Part shown: positions 30,158-42,184 of the stretch, in pieces
How the letters are laid out: every line of letters begins with the position of its first letter
Position numbering within the stretch: the first letter of the stretch is position 1
NCBI RefSeq assembly: GCF_000003195.3
Contig: NW_018396398.1
Coordinates: 194,313 to 258,312 of the forward strand
Direction: 5' to 3'
Origin: Sorghum bicolor
Taxonomy: Eukaryota > Streptophyta > Magnoliopsida > Poales > Poaceae
Length of the DNA stretch: 64,000 nucleotides
Position numbers and translations under genes: made by a program
Notes under the pieces: generated by a model
The model's input: the letters and a program-made list of their open reading frames with translations, nothing else
What the model was told of the DNA's origin: nothing
Databases searched by the model: none

Positions 30158-33100
30158 ATGTCAGAGACAGAGGATACCAACAAAATTCCACAGTCACCTC
30201 GCACTAAGGGCATCATACAACATTTTGAAAGGCAAGTGAAGCTACACACAGAGGGACTTGATGACGACTTGAAGGTGACGAATGACAAACTTGGGCAGTT
30301 GGAGGACACGCAGATTGCCACAAACAACAAGATTACAAAGATGGAGGCATCTATTACTAGTATGGATAAAAGTCTTGCTGCTCTTCTCAAACGCTTTGAT
30401 GACTTCCACACAATGGACAAAGAGAAGCATAAGGAAGAAAACAAGGAGGAAGACCGAGTGGATGGCAATTATGATGATGATTACACTGCTGATACGGAAC
30501 GAGATGATCAAGACACTCATCATCGACGTCGCCTACGTCACACCCGTAGAGGTATGGGTGGCCACCACCGACGCGAGGTACACAATAATAATGATGCTTT
30601 TAGTAAGATTAAATTTAAAATACCTCCTTTTGACGGTAAATATGACCCTGATGCATACATTACTTGGGAGATTGTTGTTGACCAAAAGTTTACATGTCAT
30701 GAATTCCCTGAGGATACACGTGTTAGGGCTGCTACTAGTGAGTTCACCGATTTTGCTTCCGTTTGGTGGATAGAACATGGCAAGAAAAATCCTAATAACA
30801 TACCTAGAACTTGGAATGCGTTGAAACAAGTCATGAGGGCTAGATTTGTTCCTTCTTACTATGCACGTGACATGATTAATAAGTTGCAGGAATTGAGACA
30901 AGGTGCTAAAAGTGTAGAAGAATATTATCAGGAATTAAATGGGTATGCTGCGATGTAATTTAGAGGAGGAAGAAGAACCTGCTATGGCTAGATTTTTGGG
31001 CGGGTTAAATCGTGAAATCCAGGACATTCTTGCTTATAAAGATTATACTAACGTAACCCGTTTGTTTCATCTTGCTTGTAAAGCTGAAAGGGAAGTGCAG
31101 GGACGACGTTCTAGTGCCAAATCTAACAATTCTGCAAGGAAATCCTGGCAACAACGCACATCTGCCACATTGTCGGGTGGTGTACCTCTTCCATCAAGCC
31201 GATCAATAGCTCCACCACCTTCCTACAGCGACAAACCACATGATTCTTCCACAAATACAGCAACTAAATCAGCCCAGAGACCAATCGCTAGTGCCTCCTC
31301 GGTTAATTCCACAGGAAGAACAAGAGATGTTCAGTGTCATCGATGCAAGGGTTATGGGCACGTACAGCGAGATTGTCCAAACAAGCGTGTTTTGGTGGTT
31401 AACGCTGATGGTGGGTATTCCTCTGCTAGTGATTTTGATGACGATACACGTGCTTTGCTTGCTGCTGATGATACAGGTAGGGATGAAGCAATAGAAGAGC
31501 AGATAGGTGCAGAGAATGTAGAGCATTATGAGAGTCTTATTGTGCAGCGTGTGCTTAGTGCTCAAGCGGAGAAGGTAGAGCAGAATCAGCGGCATACATT
31601 GTTCCAAACAAAGTATGTTATTAAAGAGCGTTCTTGTCGTTTGATTATTGATGGAGGTAGCCGCAACAACTTGGCTAGCAGCAACATGGTGGAGAAGCTT
31701 GCACTTACCACCAAACCACATCCACATCCATATCACATTCGGTGGCTGAACAACAGTGGTAAGGCCAAGGTAACAAAACTAGTGCGAATTAATTTTACTA
31801 TTGGTTCATACCATGATGTTGTTGAATGTGATGTTGTACCTATGGAAGCTTGTAATATTCTGCTAGGTAGACCATGGCAATTTGATAAGGAATGTATACA
31901 TCATGGTAGATCAAATCAGTATTCATTTATGCACCATGATATGAAAATTGTTTTGCTACCTATGTCTCCCGAAGCTATCGTACATGATGAAGTTGCTAAA
32001 ATTACCAAGGCTAAAATTAAGAACAATGCAGATACCAATGGAAATAACAAAGATGAGATAAGATTAAATGGACATTGCATGCTTGCTACTAAATTTGAAG
32101 TTAATGAACTAATTGCTTCCACATCTATTGCTTATGCTTTGGTATGTAAGGGTGTTTTGATTTCAATTGAAGATATGCTGCATTCTTTGCCCCCTGCTGT
32201 TCATAACATTTTGCAGGAGTATGCTGATGTTTTTCCAAGTGAGATACCGGCAGGGCTGCCACCTATACGTGGGATTGAGCACCAAATTGATCTTATTCCT
32301 GGTGCATCTTTGCCAAACCGCGCGCCATACAGGACAAATCCAGAGGAAACAAAAGAGATCCAGCGGCAAGTGCAAGAACTCCTCGACAAAGGTTATGGAA
32401 TTGAGGTTGATCAAGCTAAGGTAGAAGCTATACAGGGATGGCCTGTACCAAAGACAATCACCCAGGTGCGGAGTTTCTTAGGACTTGCTGGGTTTTATCG
32501 CCGTTTTGTGAAGGATTTCAGCACCATTGCTGCACCATTGAATGAGCTTACAAAGAAGGGAGTGCCTTTTGTGTGGAGCAAAGTACAAGAGAATTCCTTC
32601 AACATGTTAAAAGATAAGTTATCACATGCACCTCTCCTACAGCTTCCTGATTTTAATAAGACTTTTGAGCTTGAGTGTGATGCTAGTGGGATTGGTTTGG
32701 GAGGTGTTTTGCTACAAGAGGGTAAACCTGTTGCATATTTTAGTGAGAAATTGAGTGGGCCTGTTCTGAACTATTCAACTTATGATAAAGAATTGTATGC
32801 TCTTGTCCGAACTTTAGAAACATGGCAACATTATTTGTGGCCCAAAGAGTTTGTTATTCATTCTGATCATGAATCTTTAAAACATATTCGTAGTCAAGGA
32901 AAACTAAATCGCAGACATGCTAAGTGGGTAGAATTTATTGAATCCTTTCCTTATGTTATTAAGCACAAGAAAGGGAAGGAGAATATCATTGCTGATGCTT
33001 TGTCAAGGAGATATACTTTGCTAAATCAACTTGATTACAAGATTTTTAGATTAGAAACGATCAAAGACCAATATGTTCATGATGCTGATTTTAATGAAGT

Positions 33101-33446
33101 GTTGCTGCGTTGTAAAGATGGAAAAGGATGGAACAAATTCATCGTTAGTGATGGGTTTGTGTTTAGAGCTAACAAGCTATGCATTCCAGCTAGCTCTGTT
33201 TGTTTGTTGTTGTTACAGGAAGCTCATGGAGGAGGTTTGATGGGACATTTTGGAGCAAAGAAGACGGAGGACATACTTGCTGATTTGAAACCATATTTGG
33301 GTGAGGAACATGAGCTTGAGTCGAGGACGACTCAAATCCAAGAAAGGGAGGATGATGAGGACATCAACACCATCGATATATCCACACCTACACCAGTTGG
33401 TCCTCTTACTCATGCTCGTGCCCGTCAACTCAACCTTCAACAATAA
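30158..33446 (+). pseudogene. CRM-2 gag-protease-RNase H, RT and integrase core missing
   Basis: Gag starts MSETEDTNKIPQSPRTKG; coiled coil about residues 35-85; KIKFKIPPFDGKYDPDAYIT and WWIEHGKKNPNNIPRTWNAL follow. A 2-base loss at YYQEL (about 30938) shifts frame; the downstream frame 30939-33446 is open for 835 codons. It holds a good zinc knuckle [14 protein letters not shown], protease [14 protein letters not shown] and [11 protein letters not shown], the RT entry [20 protein letters not shown], then a deletion joining ELLDKGYG directly to [17 protein letters not shown] (catalytic YXDD lost), RNase H ([42 protein letters not shown]), the integrase entry [17 protein letters not shown], and a second deletion joining TEDILA to DLKPYLGEE. 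It ends LNLQQ and TAA at 33444-33446. Confidence 0.9.
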
Positions 33447-34361
33447 TGGACAAGATCAGCAAGGGAAGGTTCAACTGCATTCGGAATTTGAGGCAACACC
33501 AACTTCAAGGGCTGATTGCATATGGGAAGAGTGATAACTTAACAAAGGTGATTGGAGATCAGGTCCAAGCCTCCACAACATCCTCTATCAAGTTACCACG
33601 TCGCTTCTAAAGCAAGGAAACAAAGAGTCCAAACCCAACACGTTTTGGGAGTTGGATTCGGACTGGAAAATAACTCTAACTTGTATGGATCACCACGGCG
33701 TCATATGGACTCCAACTGGGACGTTCCTATACTTGTTGGAAAGCTTATGAAGTCTACTTTCCAATGGGTCCAACCACATATCTATGCAGCTTATGAGTCG
33801 GGCGCAGTCCTTGTTTTTGTGCCGACACCTTTTTCTATTTTGGTGCTGCGTCACCCTATTTTGGACCAATGGCCCATGTATCAAGTTGAGTCCATTAGGG
33901 ACGCGTCCTAGGGTTGGAGGACGACTCTAGCACCCCTTTGGTCGTCCTCCCCTCTATTTATTTACATCTAGAGCCGCCATGAACAACTGGGTTTTGATTA
34001 GATAAAGTTTAGCCTTCGCTACTTGCTTGTAAACGCGCGTGCTGATCCAGCCGCCCGTCTTCTTGTTTTCGAAACCCCACTTCATTAGAGATTTAGTTTG
34101 AAACCTTCATTTACATCTAGTATTTTAGTAATTGTTCTACTTGTTCTTGCTGGTTCTTCGATTGCTTGCAGGACGAGTGCCCTAGTGGCCGGGTGTTGCG
34201 ATCCACAAGATCGTGACAGCCATTGGAGGCGGTGTATCGGTTGCTAAGGCGCGGCCTTAGAAGGCTGTAGTCGGGCCGTGAACGTCATCTCCATTCACTA
34301 ATCGAGTTATCCAGCGCCTCTCATCGAAAGATTAGGCGAAAACCCTAGTGGGTTCACATCA
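33353..34361 (+). repeat. 3' LTR of CRM-2
   Basis: Begins in the coding frame (EDDEDIN) and ends GTGGGTTCACATCA. Like the 5' LTR it lacks the 71-bp segment (CTTCAA to 33440, then CAATAATGG with one G-to-C change). Confidence 0.95.
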
Positions 34362-35831
34362 CAGTGAGTGTGGTTTGTGTGGGGAATAACTCGCCAGCTG
34401 GTTAGGAATCGATTCGAATCGCCATCGCTCCTGGACAGTGAGCACTTGACATGAGCTTCGTCCTCGTAGTAAGGACTATGGAACACTTGGGTTATAATGA
34501 TAAATGATCTCATGATTGCTATGATGAGGTACCATCATACTATTACATTGTTTGCCATAGTGCAGGTGCAAACCTAGATAATAGGTAATGATACTTTCAA
34601 CTTGAACAAATTAAAAGAAGGAGAATTCCTATAAGACTTGTTTAATAGAATAGTGCTTTTATGCAAAAGTCGTCAGCTACCCCCACTATATAGCCTTCAT
34701 GATCCTTGAAGAGTCTTTATTTTTGAGTTTATGACGGGTAAGTCTAGCTGAGTACATTCTCGTACTCAGTGTTCTATTCCCATGTTGTTTTGCAGATGGT
34801 CAAATGTACTATGGTTATTGCATCCTCTACCTGTACCCCGCTATGGGTGATGACTAGACCAAGGCGATGGTCACTCCGTCTCTTCTTTTGCTTTTGTGGG
34901 GATGACCAAAACTATGGCACTGTATCAAACTGAACTTGTGTGTGTGTAATTTGAAACTACGAAGATTCCGCTACTTATGAACTTGGCTGTAATAACTTTA
35001 AGCACTCCGATGTTTTCGATGAATGTTTTCGAACTGGATGTAACTGTGAATGGTGACCGCTGAACTTATTACGATCTTGACTGTATGTACGATTTGTGGT
35101 TTGAAATCCTTCGACATTTCACGGACTACCGGGATTATATGGGCTTAAGCTGGATGGTTTGACTATGCAAATGGTCGCTATCAGGCTTAATCTCTTATAA
35201 TTTGGGCGGTTCCGTTACAGTACGCGCCCACTACCCCCTGGTCGATTTGTCCCGACTTGAGAGGGGATATCCGAAGGAGGTTGGTCCAAGGGAGGCGGAT
35301 GACCTTCGCGTCAGTCTGCTGGACCTATCGTTGACAGTGATCGGCGATATAAATCTCTGCGGGACATCAACTCCCCCCGATTAGCCGGGATCGGATAGGT
35401 CGTCCCGGGAGTTGTCGGGGGCATCGATTGCAGGAGATGGGCGGTCGACGCCTGCGGTCTCGACCAGCCAGGCGCCGGTGGCCCCGACCCCTTCGGCGGG
35501 ACAAGAGAGTCGTGCGGGTGATCAGCCCGAGCAGTAGGTTTGTAGAGTAGTCTGTAGGAGTAGACTAGAAGCCACCCAGAGGGGTGTTTATTGTAAACTT
35601 TGTATATAAAGTTTGTAATAAAGTTTGATTTTTTGTGAACCATGGTTTTGAGCGCTGTAAATTTGTTTGAGTGATGTATCACTGAGTCATGTTGATTGCC
35701 TTTGAGGAGCTTGTCCTGGAAAGTAATTGTGGCACTTGTCGAGTATTCTGCGTATGTAAAAGTATATAGCAAAAAAGGTAAATTTTATTATTATTTATCA
35801 AAAAAGATTTACAAATGAAATGTACTGAAAC

Positions 35832-38800
35832 TTAGGGATAGAAGCGGCGCAGTTTGTCTAGGTGCTAGGAGTTGGGCAAGCATGTTCCATCTGGGTACAC
35901 CAGTCTATAAGATGTAGGGTGTGTAACTTCAGCGACCACAAAAGGTCCTTCTCAAGGTGTAGATAACTTGTGCATTCCCTCCTGGCTTGTTTTCCATTTG
36001 AGTACCAGATCACCGACCATGAAGGAGCGGTCTTTGACGTTCCTGTTGTGGTATCGCCTAATGGCCTCGAGATACTTCGCTGTTCGAAGACAGGAAGTCA
36101 GGCGCCTCTCTTCTGTGCAGTTGATTTTGAGCTCTCTGGCGAGGTCGGCTGAAGACTGGTTGAAATGTTCGACTCTTGGAGATCCAAAGGCTATGTCCGA
36201 GGGGAGCACTGCCTCGGCCCCATAAACCATAAAATAGGGTGATACACCCGTGTTCTGACTAGGCTGTGTTCGAAGACCCCAGACCACAGCTGGTAACTCT
36301 TTCATCCACCGCCCTGGTGCCTTGTCGTTTTCGGTATACAATCTCTTTTTTAGAGCATCAATAATCATTCCATTTGCTCGTTCGACTTGGCTGTTGGCTC
36401 GTGGATGGGCTACCGACACGTATTTTATGACTACGCCTCTGTCATAATAGAAGTCCCAGAATGTAGTGCCGGTGAACTGAGTGCCCAGGTCGGTGATTAT
36501 GCTGTTGGGAACGCCGAATCTATGTATAATTTGATTGAGGAATTCCACGGCCTACTCGAAAGTTGCTTTGACCAATGGCATGTACTCGATCCACTTCAAG
36601 AACTTGTCGATTAGTACGAATACGAATTTGAAATTGCTGAGAGCCGGTTTGAATGGCCCGATCATGTCGAGACCCCAACATGCAAATGGCCAGGATGACA
36701 GAATCGTCTGGATTTCATGAGCAGGTACATGGGTCCGCTTGGCGAAGAACTGGCATCCTTCACAATGCTGGACCAGTTTCTCGGCGTCGGCGACTGCGGT
36801 TGGCCAGTAAAAGCCTGCTCGGAAGGCCTTCCCGACCAGTGTTCTAGAGGCGGCGTGGTTACCAGAGGATCCAGTATTTATGTCTTCCAGTAACTTTATG
36901 CCATCCTCTTGGGATATACACTTCAGCAAGACTTCTGAACTTGCGTTCTTACGCATAAGTTTGCCATCGACCAGTATGTAATTTTTGGATCGCCGGATAA
37001 GGCGCTCGTTCTCCGTTTTGTCTTGAAATCCCGAACCGTCCGAGAGATACTTGATGAAAGGAGTGCGCCAGTTGTGGCTGCTGGTTGTCGGAGTGGTGTC
37101 GTCTACGAGCATTGTTTTGTTGGGTGACTTGTCGCCTAGGTCTGTACAGATGCTTAGCGTGTGAATGTCCTAAACGAAAACGCCGTGTGAGATCTGGGCC
37201 CAGGATGATCCTATCTTTGACAGCGCATCTTCTGCTTGATTCCTGTCCCGGACCACGTGGATGTACTCTATGCCGTAAAAATTTGATTCCCACTTCCGGA
37301 TTTCTTTGGAGTAGAGGTCCATCTTCTCGTGAGTTGTGTCCGACTCCTTATTTAGCTGGTTGATGACTAGGGCAGAGTCACCGTAGACGTAAAGGCGTTT
37401 GACTCCCAGTTCGACCGCCAATCGGATGCCATGCAAGCATGCTTCGTATTCGGCGACGTTGTTGGATGCTGGAAAGAGGATCCTAAGGATGTAACGGAGT
37501 TTGTCCTTGTTTGGTGAAACGAAAAGTATTCCGGCACCAGCCCCATTGATGTTAAAGGATCCATCGAAGACCATTGACCAGTGGTCGGAGACATCTGGAG
37601 AGGGGGGCTCGTTGAGATCCGTCCATTTTGCGATGAAGTCAACCAGGGCCTGAGACTTGACGGTAGTGCGACTCTGGAAATCTAAAGAAAATGGGCATAA
37701 CTCCATTGCCCACTTTACAATTCTTCTGTTAGCGTCCTTGTTGCGCAAAATGTCCCCCAATGGAAAACTGGTAGTAACTAAAACCCGATGGCCATCGAAG
37801 TAGTGCTTCAGCTTTCTTGAGGTGATTAAGATGGTGTAGATTAGTTTTTGTATCTGAGGATACCTGGTCTTGGATTCGTTTAGGACTTCCCCTATGAAGT
37901 ATACAGGTCTCTAGACTTTGTAGACATGGCCTGGTTCATCCCGCTCAACCACAAGTGCCGTGGAGACGACTCGATCAGTTGCTGCTATATACAGGAGCAG
38001 GTCCTCATTAGGTTGAGGTGCGGTGAGGACGAGTGGTGAGGTAAGGAAAGTTTTGAGCTGGGTGAACGCAACGTTAGCTTCTTCCGTCTCGGAGAATTTT
38101 TCCGATGCTTTTAGAAGTTTGAAAAAGGGGAGGCCTTTTTCCCCCAGCCTATAGATGAACCGGCTGAGAGCGGCCATGCATCAGGTGAGCTTTTGAATGT
38201 CTTTGACGTTCTTGGGTGGTCGTATATCGAGCACCGCCTTAACTTTTCAAGGGTTCGGCCGTATGCCGTCGCGGCTGACGACGTTGCCGAGTAGTAGGCC
38301 AGAGGGTACCCCAAAGATACACTTTTTGGGATTGAGCTTCCACTTGTATTTCTTTAGCACCTTAAAAGTGCGGTCCAAGTTGTCGATCAGGGTGCTCGCG
38401 TCCCTGCTTTTGATGACAATGTCGTCAACGTAAGCCTCGACAAGGTCGTCACGTATCTCGTCGTGGAGGCATTGCTGAATAGCACGTTGATAGGTGGCCC
38501 CAGCGTTTTTTAGTCCAAAGGACATGGTGGTGTAACAATATGCGCCAAAAGGAGTGATGAAGGAAGTTTTGATCTGGTCGCCTTCCTTTAGCGAGATCTG
38601 GTGATAACCAGAGTAACAGTCGAGAAAAGAGAGGAGTTCGCATCCAGCCATTGAATCGACCACTTCGTCGATATGAGGGAGACCGTAAGGATCTTTAGGA
38701 CAGTGTTTATTGAGATCAGTGTAATCAACGCACATTCTCCATTCATTATTCTTTTTTCTTACAAGGACTGGATTGGCGAGCCAATCGGGATGATACACTT

Positions 38801-39017
38801 CTTTAATAAATCCGGCTGTTAAAAGCCGTGTAATTTCTATCCTAACAGCCTCCTTTTTGTCATGAGCGAACCATCATAGCTTCTGCTTGATAGGCCTTGC
38901 GGTCTTCGAGACGTTTAAGGAGTGCTCGATCAGGTTTCGTGGGACGCCGGGCATGTGTGCGGGTTTCCATGCGAAAACGCTTACGTTGTTCCTTAGAAAC
39001 CTGACGAGCGCATCTTC
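35832..39017 (-). pseudogene. Tat-2 pol, multiple nonsense codons
   Basis: Colinear with Tat-1 pol. RT keeps [21 protein letters not shown] and AYVDDIVIKSR, the second RNase H keeps [18 protein letters not shown] and [14 protein letters not shown], integrase keeps GLDMIGPF, ITDLGTQFTGTTF and NSQVERANGM. Stops include TGA for Arg in [12 protein letters not shown] (about 38877), TGA for Ser after RPNP (38247), and TGA for Trp in STPWEGPF (about 35950). TAA after RRFYP is at 35832-35834. Several lesions are C-to-T or G-to-A. Confidence 0.9.
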
Positions 39018-42000
39018 CTATTTGGGGTCCAGGTTGGCCCCGATAAGAGCCGTCTTTTCAGGGTTACCGTCGACCAGCTGTACTTCCTTGTGCTCTTTAG
39101 ACTTGGAGCTTTTCCTTGGAGTCTCCTGCTCAGTTAGTTGGAGCTGGTCGGGTGGAACTTGGGTAGCTTGTGCTACAGTTTCTACCATGCGAATCGAGAG
39201 ATCGATTGCCTCGGTGACCTTGAAACTTTCCTCTTCGCAAGTGTACGCGGTGTAGACGTTGCCTCGGACGGTTAAGACGCCCGTCTCGGTTGGCATCTTG
39301 AGGACCAAGTATGAGTAGTGCGGGACTGCCATGAACTTGGTGAGTGAGGGACGGCCTAGAATTGCATGGTAACTCCCATCGAAATCGGCGACCACGAAGT
39401 TGACGAACTCCGTGCGGAAGTGGTCTAGTGTTCTGAACTGGACGGGCAGCGTTATCTGGCCAAGGGGTACTGAACTTTGACCTGGTAAGACGCCCCAGAA
39501 CTGGGCGTCATATGACTTCAACTGCGCCAGTGTTAGCGTGAGAGCAGGCAAGCTGTTGCGGAAAAGGATATCAATGGAGCTGCCTCTGTCAACGAGCACG
39601 CGCTCGAACCTGACGCTGTTGATGCATGGGTCCAGGATCAGAGGAAAGCGCCCTGGTTCTGGGGTGGCAGCCCACTGGTTCTGCCTGTTGAAGGAGATCT
39701 CTCGGTGCGACCAGGGAGGGAATTTAGGGTCGGCGATCAGGCCATCGGTGCTGTCCACATTAAGGCAAGCCCTTTTCAAGAGCTTTCTTTCCCGTTTTGA
39801 CTCGATGGAGACTTTTCCTCTAAAGATGGAGTGTACCACATCGGTGGGACTGACATATTGATGTCGTGGGTCCCGATCCTAGTCGTCGTCTTCGTCTTCC
39901 TGACCGTGTCTATCCTGCTTCCCGTTTTTCTTGGTGGTATCCCCCTAGGCGGCCCGTTGTGTGTAGATGCTTTTGAGGACACGGCATTCTTCCATCGTAT
40001 GGTTAGACTTGGGATGGAGTTGGCATGGCCCTTTCAGTGTCTTGTTGTAGTCTTCCTGGTAGTCCCGTCGTCCATTGGGACGTTTGACTATGTTCACCTA
40101 ATGATCGTTGTCGTGAGGTCGCTTGCCTCTGAAATCGTCGCGGTTTTCACGACGCCTGTCCCAACCTTCTCAGTGGTCACGGTTATCGTTGCGGCATGGA
40201 TTTCGTTTATCAAAACGACCACGACTATCGTCTCGTCGGGGAGGCTGCTCGGCTCCTCTCATGTCTTCGTGGATGAGCTTTTCTGTGTCGTCGGCATCGG
40301 TGTAAGTTTTGGTCGTGGCGTTGAGTTCAGCGACCATGGTCAGCCTTTTGCGTAGTAGCTTGCTTCGTAAATCTTCATGGAAGCGTAGGCCCTTGATGAA
40401 GGCCGATATAGCCTCGTCGTGAGAAATCTTTGGAATCTTGCGGCGCATATCCGAGAAGCGTCGGATGTAATCGCGCAAGGGCTCATTCTTCCTGTCCCAT
40501 ATCCTTTCAAGATCGTATTTGTTTCTAGGCTGCTCACATGTATCAATGAATGCCTGGCGCAATTCTTCCCAAGAGTCGAATGAGTCCTCGGGTAGACCGA
40601 GGAGCCCTTGATGGCCAGCTTGATCGAGGACAACTGGGAAGTAGTTTGCCATGACGTGTTCGTCCCCTACGGCTAATCGGACTGCGATCTCGTAAAGGGT
40701 GATCCAGTTCTCAGGATTCTCCTTGCCATCGTACTTTTTAAACTTCTCAAGCTTGAAGTTGCGAGGCCATACGACTTGGCGAAGGTGTGAGGAGAACTGT
40801 CTCAGGCCGGAGGGGCCATGTGTTGCATCATACTCAATGCGTCGCACATTTTCATGTACTGTGCGCTCCGTGATGCGACTATTGATGCGTTCGCGGACAT
40901 CCTTAGGTGGGATGTTGTATCGCAAGTCCTAGTCTTGGTTTACCTTGTGACCACGTCCGCGTCTCTGCTCGCGGTAACTGCCAGTGTCCCGACCACGGTT
41001 GTCGCGTCTAGTGTCCTTCCTGTGATCGTTGGCGGGAGAGCGGCTATGATGGCGCCCACTAGGTCGCGGTGAAGTCCAACTATGGTGAGTCTGGTTAGAA
41101 GAAACCTCCATGTAGGAGACGGCTTGGACTCTTTTGAGCAAAGTAGCGGTCTGCCCCATCGCGGCGATCAGATGTGCTCGTATATTGGATCGGATGCCCT
41201 GGTCTCTGGAGTATCGGGGAGTCGATCCAAGTTTTCCATTGCAACGGCCACGTTGGCGCTTGGCGTCTTGTAGACTTTCTGATTCCCGACCACGTCGAAA
41301 GCATCGCTGAGGTTGTGTGGTGTGAGCTGCCGCTCCTCATCCGCTCGCCGCTGAGCGCGATCGGCGTTGCGCTGCTCGCGCTGTTGTCTTTGCTCGTCGG
41401 TTTCGCCATCGACAACTGGCTCGTCATTGCTGACGTTGAAAATCAGATCTCCTCGCCGAGGTGGAAAGACGAAACGGGAAAAACCCGAGGGGTAAGGTGG
41501 TAGATCCAGGTCGTAGTCTTCGTCCTCGGGGTGTAAAACCTCTGTAGGGACAGATCCTGTGCTAGAGTTTGTACTGGTGGCCTTATCGTCTGGTAGAACT
41601 CGGATGGATACCATGTTGACGAAGCGGCGAGCTGGTTGGCGAGTTTGTCCTAGCGACAATCCCATCTTCCCGAACAGGGAATCTGTATACCTCGAAAACT
41701 GATCGGCCGCATTGCTCAGACCGTGAGGGAAGTTCTTTGTTGGGGGGGGGCTGGCTTGAATTTGACAGTCCGTCCCGCGGTGGTCGATGTTATCGTCAGG
41801 GACGATTCCAGTCGTTCGTGCGTGGAGACATGAGTTGGTCGACGGGAATCGAAAAAATTTGATGTTGCCGCCTGATCGGGCTTGCGCGAAATCGATTCCA
41901 CCAGGTTGGAGGCTTCGAGAAGTTTGAGGTCGGCGCGATCGAGGGCTTGAAGAAGATCCGAGTTGTCGACTCGCTTTGCCCTGTAGCAAGGGAGCGGAGG

Positions 42001-42166
42001 TCGGGTCCTTAGGGTTGGCGTGATCGAAGTCGACGCTTCTACTGTCCCAGATTGTATCTGGGTTTCTCCCGAAGTCGTGGTCGTAAGGCCGCCACCACGA
42101 GTTGTCCAAGTGATCTGCCCGACGGTGAACGTGAGACCTTCAGCCACGGCCGCGGAAGCTGGAACG
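39018..42166 (-). pseudogene. Tat-2 gag-protease, frameshifted
   Basis: Protease and linker form an open frame 39839-39018 (VLVDRGSSIDILF, where the catalytic DGG has become DRG; YHAILGRPSLTKF; ending GANLDPK and the TAG shared with Tat-1). The gag core is at 40925-40170 (NPENWITLYEIAVRLAV, LRDYIRRFSDMRRK) with a small deletion after RQAFID. The N-terminal part is in two frames: a shift at the G/C homopolymer near 41742-41750 and another near 41168. The start ATG is lost with the primer-binding site. Confidence 0.88.
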
Positions 42167-42184
42167 ATGACGAAAGCTAGTCAC
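42161..42184 (-). other. Tat-2 primer-binding site replaced by an LTR-end fragment
   Basis: Where Tat-1 has primer-binding site and gag start (18717-18766), Tat-2 has only GATGACGAAAGCTAGTCAC before the LTR. GACGAAAGCTAGTC repeats the LTR edge CAACGAAAGCTAGTC that follows at 42188. About 30 bp, including the primer-binding site and start codon, are missing. Confidence 0.7.

Larger units (their letters stand above)
28195..34361 (+). mobile_element. CRM-2: non-autonomous CRM element with RT and integrase core deleted
   Basis: LTRs 28195-29203 and 33353-34361, both 1009 bp, about 15 differences by eye (1.5%, about 0.6 million years at 1.3e-8). Target duplication CAGTG at 28190-28194 and 34362-34366, inside the solo LTR. 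Internal order: primer-binding site, leader, gag, protease, RNase H, short integrase N-terminus, LTR. Two deletions remove the RT catalytic region and the integrase core but keep frame. Non-autonomous CRM elements that rely on partners are known in rice and maize (noaCRR, noaCRM); this fits that pattern. Same subfamily as CRM-1. Confidence 0.93.
25123..35219 (+). mobile_element. Solo LTR, 3.9 kb net, Tekay/Del-like, hosting CRM-2
   Basis: Inserted in exon 6 of the Tat-2 antisense gene: GTACG duplicated at 25118-25122 and 35220-35224, and Tat-1 shows the empty site (AGCATGGTACGCGCCCAC). Ends are TGTAACACCCTAGG and GGCGGTTCCGTTACA, with TGTAAC/GTTACA terminal inverted repeat. No coding domain and no second LTR, so a solo LTR. 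Content: AT-rich first 490 bp, a GC-rich block 25614-26460 with CAG repeats, then an AT-rich stretch to about 27300, then 27321-28189 and, past CRM-2, 34367-35219 with a CTGAGTACATTCTCGTACTCAG dyad at about 34749. Long grass LTRs of the Tekay/Del group start and end this way; that family name is from memory of such LTRs. Confidence 0.8.
22208..35537 (+). pseudogene. Antisense gene of Tat-2, decayed and split by a 10-kb insertion
   Basis: Same exon plan as Tat-1. The first codons are lost (sequence aligns from the SRSTTKSLGDLV region; first ATG is MGLLHNQELGG at 22255). Exon 1 breaks at a TGA (22996-22998) where Tat-1 has CGT. Splice borders match: intron 1 ends TTGCAG before ATAGGAGATAGTGACC, intron 2 starts GTGAGT after CAGCT and ends GTTAG, intron 3 starts GTAAGT and ends CTCGCAG, intron 5 starts GTAAGA and ends CATAG. 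Exon 4 has a shift after LTTEVD. Exon 6 has two TGG-to-TAG changes (RDSW and RAWGW positions), then is cut by the solo LTR at 25122 and resumes at 35220 (VRAHYPLVDLSRLERG) to TAG 35535-35537. Confidence 0.8.

Noticed and set aside
30939..30958. Programmed frameshift in CRM-2 gag at YYQEL
   Set aside because: CRM-1 reads the same point without a shift (YYQELQTGMLRC); CRM-2 has simply lost two bases.
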